The position numbers and the translations under genes were made by a program. Source: Phalacrocorax aristotelis (lineage: Eukaryota; Chordata; Aves; Suliformes; Phalacrocoracidae). Taken from it: a DNA stretch of 64,000 nt. The stretch is from the NCBI RefSeq assembly GCF_949628215.1, contig NC_134283.1, forward strand, positions 22,112,975 through 22,176,974, given 5' to 3'. Below the pieces are notes generated by a model that was given only the letters and a program-made list of their open reading frames with translations, had not been told where the DNA came from and made no database searches. Positions 50,701 through 62,700 of this stretch are shown here, piece by piece; position 1 is the first letter of the stretch, and each line of letters opens with the position of its first letter.

Positions 50701-53700
50701 ATGACATAAAGGCCAGCTAAGGGCTATCAGTTCTCAGCTTGTTTGGGTTTGTGAAGTACATTCTAGCTGAATAGCTCTGTATATCCTCTTTCAGTGGTAG
50801 AATCTCTTTCCTTGTTCTTGGGAAGGCTTTTGCTACAGAGGTGGATTTTCAGAGTTGGTCATTTTAGCAGGAGAATGACCTTGACTCTAGCTTGACTGCC
50901 AGGTGTGTCTGAGATTTGAATTTTTGCATTTGTGGGCTGGAGAGGGTGCTAGCCTTGGCACTGTGTTTTCCTTGCAGGCTGCTGTCCCCAAATGGCCCAT
51001 CTATTCCTTTTCTCCAACTGAAGCTAAGGCTTTACAATGGCATTTACATGTCTATGAGCTGTAGGGGCAACCAAAGCACTTGAGGTAATTGCTCCTCCCC
51101 CATGTTCTGGTTTTTGGATCTCTTGAAGAAAAGCCCTTGTGTTTGAAAACCGTGGTTGGGAAGTAGAAAGCTTTGCTTATTTACTCTGTCTTTAGCAAGA
51201 GTTTCTGCCTCTAGTGAGTATTGTATATACTATCCAGGGAATTAAGCTCTGACCAGGGTCCCCGAGTGCTTCATTTCTACTCGACGGAATATATTCACAT
51301 ATATGAATATATATTCACAGCTTTTCTGTACGTGGGAAAAATTGCTGTGGAACATGCCAGGTGGAGTATCGCAAATGCTTCAAGTCGACACTACCACTGG
51401 AAGAAGCAATCCAGACCTGACTCCTTGTCCTCACTGCAGCGCTGCCCACCTTCTTTGTACCAGTGGCCTGCAGCAAACTGAATCAGTGATCTATCCCCAT
51501 TAAAATTAACTGTTCTTAATATAGGAAGAGAAAAAGGGTGAGGGCAGGACATCTCTTGGTTGAAGATCTGGTCTTGGGCGCAGTTCCAGTGGAACTGTCA
51601 GTATAATAGCTTATCAGTGACACATGGGATCTGACTCCCTGTTGCGTCCTCCCGCTCCTGGTAACACTGTCCTGCCGACTTGGGTGTTCTTCAGGTTCAA
51701 TTCAGTTTACCATGCTGCTCAAAATTTAACATGCGTGGTTGTGGTGGGAGTTAATGCTGATTTAGTAACCTAAACTGGCTTACCAAGGTGTCATGTGAGA
51801 ACCAGAGTGGTGTGAAGGTGTGGGGCTGGGGGACTGAGAGTGTCCCTTCTCATGTCAGTGGGCCGCTAGCTTGGCCCAGCCTGTCACCAGACTCCATCAT
51901 TGGTGTTTGTGGAACGACAACCTTTGATAGCTATCCCTTATCTCAGTTCCCTTCCCACCTCTTTTCTTTCCTCTGCAGCTATTGTAGACCCAGATGGCAG
52001 GATCTACATACGCAACTGGCAAGGTGGCATCCTCTCTGGAGGCTTTGAGAAAAACCCCAAACCTCTCTTCACAGAGGGACGGAACCAGCTGGAGATCCAG
52101 AATCTTCAAGAAGACTGGGATCATTTTGGTATGTTAGGGAGGAAAGATTCCCACAGCAGCGAAAAACACATGACTTCGGCAGAAGGCAGAGTTTGCAACA
52201 ATGCAGGCTGTTGTTGACCAGCTAGCATGTATCTGTCTTTACCTGAAAGGTGTGGGAAAGATGAACATTATCTCAAATTCATTAATCTTTTCATTTGTCA
52301 GTAATTTGTGTAAAATGCCTTCACCAATGACTACACTGATATCTGTGTAGTGTTTAAAAACACCTGCTAACCCTCAGCATATATGAATTTCCTCTAGTGC
52401 AGCGAGGTACTACATAAACTTTCCAGTGCTGTTCTTCCATTTCATTTGATTTTTGACTGTCAGTGCCACATGCTGCTCCTCTTGTGATGCTGTAGGTCAC
52501 CACTGTTGACCTGCCATGTATCCAAGGTATTTTGTTTCTGCAGCTCGCTTCAGCAGTGACTGCCAAGTATGTTTCCATCGGTGGCAGTTGCTCTGTGGAC
52601 AGGACTTGGTATTGTTGCTTCCCAGACTTCATCCCACCATTGACAGTGGTGGTTTATTATATTCTAAATGTTGTCTTCCCATTTTATTTTATTCTATTTT
52701 TATATTCTTTATGTACTTTTACATGGAGGGCACTTCCTGTAGGAAAGAACATAGCATGGTCTGAGTCCCTTCTTCCCCCCCCCCCCCCCCTTTTATGCCT
52801 GGTAAGTAAGACCATGTGTGCCCTCTCATCTTTGGATCTGCCTTTTTTCAGGATCCAGTTTCCCCTTGTGTCAGAGCTCTTTGCATCCCTTGTGAATGCG
52901 CATGCCTCTGTATGTGACTGCAGGCACGGATGGATTTTCACTGATTTCTACAGTGGCAGTATGTTCTTCCAGCTACTCCCCAGGTTAAATTGATTAATCT
53001 TACTTTCATTTCTGTCAGCGTATTGGTACCAGAAAAGTTCAAACTCTGGGGGCTGGAGCCCAGATGAGGTGCGGTTTTGTGCTGGCATATGCTAATGTTT
53101 TTTAGATCTACAGATGCCTACAGTCTTGCTTGAAGATATTAGGCTCACTGATGAGTTGCTTGAGCTCTGCACCCACTTCCTTTTCGGTTTTCTAGGTACT
53201 GCTGAAATGAAAAGGCGCTGCTTGCTGGCACCCACAAATTGTCCAGGCTTCAGAAGCAACTGCATGCTGCATTCCAGTATTACCCTTTTATCAGTTCAAA
53301 CATACCGAACAGTTAGGCAGAGTCAGAGCTTACTCAGCCAATATTTGATCCTTTTCTAGGGTTGCAGTTCCTGCGGTTTGAGCTCTTGCGTTGCTGCTTT
53401 GATCTCTTTTACTGGAACACCTTTTGATTTTAAAATAGCCTCTACAGTAGCTTAAATGTTGGTCTGGATATGAGAACAAATCTAACACTGATCCCTCTTT
53501 TGGTCGATAAGAAAAAAAAGTCTACGTGATCTCACTCTGGAATTCTGATACATGAGATAGGGAAGAAAAAGAGCAGGTCAGAAAGACTGTTTCTGTTGGT
53601 AACTTCTTAGGTAGTGTGAAATCTGATTACCTTACTGCTTGTGTGTAAAGCCAAGGAGTGATATTAGTGCTGAATTTTGAGGGCTTTTATCTGGAGTACT

Positions 53701-56700
53701 AGGCAGAAGTAACTTCTGTACGAGAAAAGCAAAGTAGCTAGCTTATCCCTTTATTAAGGTTCTCAAATGTCAGACTATGAAGAATTGCCGAAGGACCTTT
53801 CCAGTGGGACTGGGCAATGAAGTGGCAAGGAAATTCAGTGAGGATAAATGTGAAGTGACACAAGTGCATGGGGGTGGTCTTATTTTCACCATACAGAATG
53901 ATGGGGTTTGAAGTGACCTTGGGGTTGTATTAGTTCTGTGAAGCCATCAGCTCAGTAGCAGTGAAAGCAAAAGACAAGTTAGGAATTATTAGGAAAGGAG
54001 CAGAAAACAGAATCTTTATGCAACACTAACTCCTTGGTTTGCTAGATACTATTTGTTGTTCTAGGCTGCCTATGTCCGGAGGGTATCATATGACTGGAGA
54101 AGGCCTGGTGAAAGAGCAGCAAGAGGCTGATCAAAGCTTGGAACAGTTTCCAAGCGAGAAATGACTGAGTGGGCTGGGAAAAAGAGGAGACAGAAGGGAA
54201 ATAAACAGAGTTCTATGAAATTGGGGGTAGATGGGGATCTCCTGTTCACTGTCTCTTCTATTGTGCCAACTGGGAGGCATCAAAAAAAGTTAATTGAGTG
54301 TGAATTTCAAAACAAAAGAAGTTGATTCCTCATACAACAAATACTAAACATGTGGAACTCCTTGTCAGCATCTGTAGGATGTTTTCATTAGTTGGGGGAG
54401 ACTGGTCAAGTACTTAAAAGAGAAATGGAGAAACATACCAGGTTTTTAGGAAATCCTCTGAGCTGATGCTGAGCAGAGGCTGGCAGAGTGCGTGGGAAAA
54501 GTGTCTCATAAATTTGCCTGTTCTTATTCCTTGCTAGGTAGCTGCTTGATGTCTGTTCCTATTGTTTTTCCTAACAAAACTGAACACACCCTTGCACTGT
54601 TGAGAACAATACTGGGCTCTTGGTCTGGATAGGTATGGCTGCTTTTATGGTATGCTGTGTGATCTGTTTCGAGTAGTCTGATTCCAGCAGGTAATTGGTT
54701 TATCCTGCGACTGTGTCAAAACATGGAAGTGGTTTCCATCTGTTCAGATAACAGCATGCCTCTGTTGTGCTGTCCAGTTTGAAGGTAAAGTAGCTGAAAT
54801 GTGTCAAGACTGGAGGCTGTGACTCTTTTGTCTTTTTCTGTTTGTCTTGTGTCCTAGAGCCACTTCTGAGTGCCCTTCTGCGCAGGATGCCAGATTTGGA
54901 GGCTCTGCAGATCATGCAGTTAGTGAATTGCCCAGAGTCTTTCACGCCAGATATGCGGTGCATCATGGGAGAGTCGCCCACATTACGGGGCTACTTTGTC
55001 CTGGCTGGCATGAACTCAGCTGGTATCTCATATGGTGGGGGAGCAGGCAAGTAAGTGGTTTATCACTGTTACATGTGTAAGTAAGGTTTTAACCAAGAAA
55101 AGAGACTACTCAGGTGATCTTTCTGTGTAGAATGTTCTGGTCAGTGTTTGTCACCTCTCTGACAAAGACTCCTCTTTCATTTTCAACTTGAGTGGAGTTG
55201 AGGAGCAGTTGCTGTGTGCTCCTGTGTGTATTCCAAATCTGTGTTGGACTCTTCACCTGTCCTGCACACCTCTCCTCAGGCATCAGTAATCAGCAGCCTG
55301 CTGGGGATCAAGTAAGATTCCTCAGACCTAACTGGTCCAGTTTTTTTATCTACCAGGAAGAGATAAAAGCTTTGCAAAGCATATATTCCCTCATTTTCTG
55401 TACTTCATGATCCCCTTTAATTTATTATTTGAGTGTAGTCCTTAGATCATTCAAGCTGACACAACAGTTAATTGCTCTGAAAGCAGAGTGAATCTGATGC
55501 AGATGAAGCACTGCATATGTGATACCAGTGCTGCTAGTATTGTTAAAAACTGTCCTCTGCCAGTCAGCTAGGGATGTAATTGTTTCCCAGTAAAATGCAG
55601 TTCCTGTGTCAATGCAAATACTTTAACAGGTATGTAAGTGTGATCCCAGCACCAAAGTTGCTTGCAGAATGGTCATCGCTTCCTCTGATTGCTGTTCAGT
55701 TTTGGCAACCCAGCATCCCTTCTGCCATACAGCCTTCTTAACAAGCTGCTCATTTTTCAAGGCAGGTGTTAGTATCTGCATTTGTCTCCTCTAGTTTCTC
55801 TCAGTTGCCTAATAATTTAACTCAGCAGGAAGCAACTCTTGATTTTTTTTTTTTTCTTAGACATATAAAATTTAGAGAATCTCTGCAGTGAGGTTCTCTA
55901 AGAATCAAAATAATTTCTGAAGGTAAAAGCACTATTTGTCCATTTGTTGCTACAGCCTCAAGATAAGCATCTAATAAGAAGTTGATAATGTAACTTTTAA
56001 TGATCAGTCTCAAACCCCTTTGTTTTTCTGTTTACGGACTGTGAACAGATCCTTCTGCTCTGCTTTGGTCTGAGCTGCCTTTGTCCTTTAGCTCTGGAGC
56101 ATGCCTTCCTCCTTCACTGCTAGAAGTGTAGCTAAACATTACTTGGCTGGCACCTCATGCTGAAATGAATGCTGTCAGTGATGGGTTGTGGCTGAGCCTA
56201 TACCAGGTACTGCAAAATGACAAAGCAGTCAGCCTCCTAACTTGAACCTGAATGTACTCAGCACCTCCTTTTGTAGCGTAGCCCAAGGACTTGACACGGT
56301 GTCAGCCAGGCTCCCTGTCCAGGCTCTGGCTTCATTTATCACCTGGCCTTAAATTCCTGCTGCCCTTTATGTTTCATCCCAATGGGAAATCAATAATTTG
56401 GAAATCTGGTGGGTGGGTTTTATAAAGGGAAACCTTCCAGATTCTGCTAGTATTTAGAATACTGTGTTAGCTGTCTTCTCTCTCCCTACTGCAAGAAATT
56501 CTCATGTCCAAATTGCCTTGCTTCTGACTTCAAAGCTAGACTCTTTCCCTTAAGACATTGGCTGATATCTCAGTCTTTCTTTACTTCTTCCATCAGGTAT
56601 CTGGCAGAGTGGATGGTAAATGGATATCCATCAGAAAATGTTTGGCCTCTGGATTTGAAACGTTTTGGTACACTTCAGAGCAGTCGCACTTTCCTCCGTC

Positions 56701-59700
56701 ACCGCGTGATGGAAGTAATGCGTAAGTGAGGTCTCCGTGTTCAGTGCTGGCCAGGATGCCAAAGATTTTCCTCTTTGCTCTGCTGCACTGTCTCTCCTCT
56801 GTCATGACTCTCAAGACCATTTTCCTTCTTCCTGGCCTCCTTTATGGCAATACAGCCTCTTCCCAGTAGAAAGGAAAGGAAGAGGTTTTATTGTATTAGC
56901 AGTTTTCTTACTAGCTTTTCTTAAAGAAATGCTGTTGGTACCATGCTCTCTCCTATTTCTGTGCTTTGATTCTGGTATGGGGAAATTGGTGCGTATCTTT
57001 GTAGGACTCCAGCGTAATAAAACAATACTGAGGTCTTAACTGAGAATATTATGCTGTTATTCTTTGCACATCATTACAGCATGGAAATACCGTCACTTCC
57101 AACTTAGGAGTATATGACATCATTCAGGAAGTCTTTGTAGACACATTCTCCTTTCTCCTGTCAAAGTCTGCAATAAGTACCTTTCAGAATAGATTTGAGA
57201 TGTCATTGTTCCTGTCTAAAGCCATACTTAGTTTCCCTCTGTTGTTTGATTTCTGCCCTGAGAATAATGTGGACAACTTGAAAATAAGTTTCAAACAGAA
57301 GTATGAAATGCTCCACAAGTTGCAAAATGGGAACAATTATTTGAATAGTGAGTCTAAACTAAAAACATGTGTTGGGGTGAAAGCAGAGAAGTTAGGTAAG
57401 CTTCTTAGCCCTGCTCTGTCCAGGAAATAAAAACCTTATCCTTTGACCTTCCTCCCAGGAAAATCACTTTATGCTCTTGGGATTATTCTGCAATTGTTTT
57501 CCAATACAAATCTTGATTCTGATAGCTACAGAATCACTCCAGCTTGTACAAGTACTGTATTCAATTTCTGAGATGTTTTGTTCTCACTCTAATCATTTCT
57601 TCCCTCTACCCACTCTTTCAGGAGTACCAATACCATATAATGCCAATAAAATCATTAAATCGTTAGCTGTGAGGCAAAACCAATAGAAATACTCAGTAAG
57701 AAATATTCAGCTTATCTTCAGTTTTAAGCATTTTATGACCTATCTAGAATCTTAACATTTATAAAGACATATTCAAGCATCCTTGAGCTATTACTCCTCA
57801 CTGGTAACCAGGGAAGAATGCTGAACATTAATTAGGGTAACTTGTTTTCAGGCAATATGTAATATTCGTATTTAGAAAAGGTACAGGAGCCATTTGGAAG
57901 AGCTTCAATAATTAGGAAAGGCTGAGCTGCCAATATATAAGAAGGTGAATTGGATGATCATTGGTAGCTGTGGGCTGCCTACCCCAGCATTAGTATTGTC
58001 AAAATTATAAGTATCTGATAGAGCGCACTGTCAGGGAAGAATCAGGTGTAATTAATGGTAGTCAACATGACTTCATGGAAAATAGAGAGGTTTTGTTTTC
58101 TTGACAGTATTGTCATGAGACCATAAGTATCTATAAATATAGGCATTCCGTGCAAGTATTGTCACTCTGATTTTGAATAGCTCTAAACGGATCAAAACAG
58201 ATTTGCCAATTTCCAAAAATGGAAAAGGAATGTCAGAACTGGTTTGAGGGACTTTAATTAATGGTTCGGTTATTGGTAAGCATGTTTATTAGTAATCTGG
58301 AAGAAAATTTTCAGTAAAAAATAGGTATTTTAGAAAATAAAAAAACCAGAAAATTTTAGATAAAAAATTTTTAGCTAAAAATAATCACTTTGCCTAATAA
58401 TGGGTCTTTGTGACCACTGCAGCCCTCATGTGTGATCTGAAAGTTCCCCGTTGGGACTTCCAGACTGGCAGACAGCTGCGTACTTCACCGTTGTACGACC
58501 GTCTGGACGCGCAGGGAGCTAGGTGGATGGAGAAGCATGGCTTTGAGAGAGTCAAGTATTTTGTCCCACCTGGGAAAGGTGAGATCATATTTTTCTCTGC
58601 CTAGTGCATCCTTGTTGGTCTGTGTAAGATCTTAGTCCATCCAGTTTATTAATTGTCCCTTTGATTCTTCTTTTCATTAGATTTGCTGGATTTGGATCAG
58701 AGCAAAACCTTTTACAAACCAGACTGGTTTGATATTGTGGGTTCCGAAGTCAAGTGTTGTAAGGAAGCGGTTTGTGTCATTGACATGTCGTCTTTTACAA
58801 AGTTTGAAATAAGCGTAAGTACCTAGGAATTGAGAAAGCATCAGCCTGATAAAGGTCGCCTTTAGTTTACTTTTGACTGCTTTTGCAAAACTCTGTGTCT
58901 CGTATTGAGGATAGGTAGAGGAAGTCAAACTATATGACCAAATTCAGGTTGTACCACCATAGTCAGCATAGATTGCTTTTTATCTGTTGAAGGCCCAGTT
59001 TATAGAAATACCAGCTGAGTCTATAACCTCTGGCACTATGTCACCATTGTATCCTATTACGCTCAAGACATCAGCGTCACTCTCTTTACAAATTGAAAAA
59101 AAAGGGGCCAGGACATCCACCCCAGTGGATTTGTATGGCTCAGACAGCTTGTCTGACTTTCTCTCCCTTTCAATTCATGTAGTCCACAGGAGACCAGGCC
59201 CTGGAGAGTCTGCAGTATCTCTTCTCAAATGACCTGGATGTGCCAGTTGGGCATGTTGTGCATACAGGCATGCTTAATGAGAAAGGAGGGTATGAGAATG
59301 ACTGCAGCATAGCGCGATTGAGCAAACGCAGGTAGGTATGTGGACAGCATCTTTATCCATCACCCTTTGGGTGTTAGAGCCTATAAGAACCTCTTAATAG
59401 AGATCATGAAATTCTTTCCCTTCTGTAAAGAAAAAAAAAAGTCTTGAAATTCCTAATTGTTCCTAATTCAGTAATCCAAATGAGAGGAAACTCCTGAATT
59501 TTCCAGTATTGGGGAAAATATGCCTTTTTCTGGGACTACAGATTTCTACAAATTAAGTCTTCAAATGTTTAATTTCTCAATTGAAAGACAAATTGTTTTC
59601 AGCAGTCATTAGTTTATCAATTTAGGTAATAATTTAAAGTGCAAACCAAACGGTTCCTCGTTAGCTCCTGGCCAATCTCCTCATTGGAATTGCATGCTGA

Positions 59701-62700
59701 AAATACTACTTTTTGATTGTTTAAACTTTCGTTGCAGTATGGGTACTGTAATTCTCAGCTCTGCAGTCTCTCATGATTCTTCTTTGTGCTCTCTGGTGCA
59801 AACTGACATGATCACAGGATCTCATCCTTAGACTCAACTATTTGGGCTCTTTTGGCCTTTCATAAAACAACCTTCTAATTTTTAAAAACTTCATCATGCG
59901 CAAGTCCCACCCGAATGTTGGTTTTATTTTTCTGGACCATTTGCTCTGCATGCTTTCACTGTTTTGGTGTGAAAGCATTCTTTGCTGCTCTTTCAATTAG
60001 AAACAGCTTTTCTTTCTCTTCCTATTCTGTCTGCATTCATGTATTGCTTAAAAGTATTGTACTTCTCTGTATGAAGCCAGTAGCTTTCCTCCTTGCCCAG
60101 TCATTTCTGCAGATGCCATCTCTGTCAATAATGTATTTTAACTCACAGTTTGTACGAAAGAGGCTTACACAACAAGTAGCTCATTTTCACGTATCAAGTG
60201 GAGTTCTGTTTTTGGCAACTGTTAATAATAACCACCATTGTGTGTGAAGAGACTTCTGCTGAAACAAGAAATTGCTGTGTGAACCAAGCAGTCTTCTGAC
60301 TGTCAGAGTAGGCAGGATCACTGGCAGTGAAGAGCTGTGAATACCTTCTGCAAAATGATTGTGACTTTTGAGGTACCCGGTGAACTCTGTCGCACTGCCT
60401 GTGTTCCCCTTCTAATCACTTCTTGTCACCAGATACTGCTAACACTGGAAGGCTGGGGTTTCTTGTCATGACAGATGTGATGACATTGATCCAGAGACTT
60501 TAGCTGTGGTTTTTGCAAACCAGCTTGTTTTGGTCTCCTGCTAGCTTGGAAGCTGCTGAATGGCTCCAGTGGTTCATGGGCAAAGAATGAACTGAATCAT
60601 CTTGTGGCTGTCCATTCATTGTTTCTTGGTTTTGATTTGTCTGTTCCAGCTTCTTCATGATTTCCCCTACTGACCAACAAGTCCATTGCTGGGCCTGGCT
60701 GAAGAACCGCTTGCCCGATGACAGCAACCTGACCATGGAAGATGTGACCTGGAAGTACACGGGTAAGAAATCGCGGAAAGCAGACCTCCTTAGACAGCGT
60801 GAAATCACACAAATGCTGTCTTGGGGTGCATGCCAATTAATTGTTTAAGGGGTATAGAGTGGTGGCTGGGTCTCCTTTCTGAACAGTTAGATGAAAACAG
60901 CAATTCAGAGACTTCCTTCTAGCAAGCTGTGAGCTGGGAGAAGCTTTTCTTTCCCGTGGACTGTCAGGAGAGAGAGTTTAAAGACTCTTTCCTCTGTTCA
61001 TAAACGTAAATCTACCTATTGGTTCAATAAGCACTAAGACTTTAGAAATTGGGGTATGCATATATGCAAGTTAGGCACTGGGCAAGACCTCGCCAGCCTC
61101 ATCCTAATACTGTTACCTTCTCTTTAGCCCTCAATCTGATCGGTCCTCGTGCTGTGGATGTCCTCTCAGAGTTGTCATATGCCCCAATAACTCCAGAACA
61201 CTTTCCCTCTCTCTTTTGCAAGGTGAGTGACTGTGCTTCCTTCCTCCTCACCCTGCTAGGTTTTTCAAAGCATGTGTGGAAGGAGGGGAAGGATTTATGT
61301 TTTGAGTAGTTAGAGCGGAATTTCAATTTACGTATAGGTTTACTGCAGTTTACTGAAGTTTACTGAGCTAGGTTGGTAATGTACTCACTAGGCTTGCTTT
61401 AACTATTTCTCTTTGGATTCTGCTTGCTAAGTATATGGGTGAATATGCATTTCTTTTCAGTATTCCACTCACTGCAGGCTTGGTGCTATTTGATATCTTG
61501 ACATATTTCATATAATCAATTATGAAGCTGTCAGTCAGTGGGGCAGCTGGGATCAGTGACTCAGGAGTCATTGTCTCCTGTCATGTTAAAAGGCTGAGCA
61601 GATAGCTGCCGTTCAACTTCTGTCTTGTGTCTAGAATGCAAGCCTTTCCTGACCTAGTTCCAAGGCTTATTGCCAAGTATCATGGAGTGATTAAGAAGTC
61701 TGGATAATGTGGCATCGTTATTTGAATTTTTAAACTTAAATTATTCACAAGTACGTGCTGGTGGTGAACTGCAGTGAGGAGGGGGAGAGGGCTGACCAGT
61801 GTGGTCTGTGTTACGTGTTGGGCTCCTTCTGGATCTCTGTGCTGAGTTCCAGTTTAGATGATTTCACTGCCTCTGATTCTGCAGGAGATGAGCGTGGGCT
61901 ATGCTAATGGCATCCGTGTGATGAGTATCACTCACACAGGAGAACCTGGATTCATGCTTTATATCCCCATAGAGGTAAGAGTACACTGTAGCCTTAGCAA
62001 ATTAAGATTGTTGCTTGCATGCATAATCAGAAACAGTTTCCAAGTTGATGCAGGATAATGAAATGCCTGGTCTGTACAAAGAGAAAGCTGCCTGCAGGCA
62101 CCAGGGGGAATTTCCCTGCTTTGTGTAGCATTCCAGTTGGGCAGACCTCTTGTGCTCTGGAGGCAGGGCACAGTAACATCCATGGTGGTGTCAGATGCTG
62201 TTGCTCTCTCCAGGTGTTTGTCTGCAGCTTTGAGTTTCACCCTTCCTTTGCAGTATGCCCTTCACGTGTACAACGAGGTGATGAACATGGGACAGAAGTA
62301 TGGGATTCGGAATGCCGGTTATTATGCGCTCCGCAGCCTGCGCATTGAGAAGTTCTTTGCGTTCTGGGGCCAGGATCTGGATGCCTTTACCACTCCTATG
62401 GAGTGTGGACGTGAATTCCAGGTCAAGCTGGAAAAGGTACAGTGGAAAACTGAAATCACCTCCTGCAGTGGGGTCTGCTATTGCAGCAGGGGCGGGTGGG
62501 AGAGCAGTGCTGAACTGAAAAGACTGCCATCCAAGTAGATAGATATATTAGTTTTTTGATGGAGCTCTGAGCAGTATGTAACTATAACCTGTATTCTTGG
62601 ACTTCATAAAGATGCTAGAAATATCAAAATACTCCGTTTTCCTCCTTCCTGCGCAGCATTCACGGTGATCTGTGTATCCTCATGTGTGCAATGCTTAGAA

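Noticed and set aside
52775..52790. Run of 16 C, and other homopolymers (2342-2360, 17732-17748)
   Set aside because: Simple low-complexity sequence; of interest only as a place for sequencing error.
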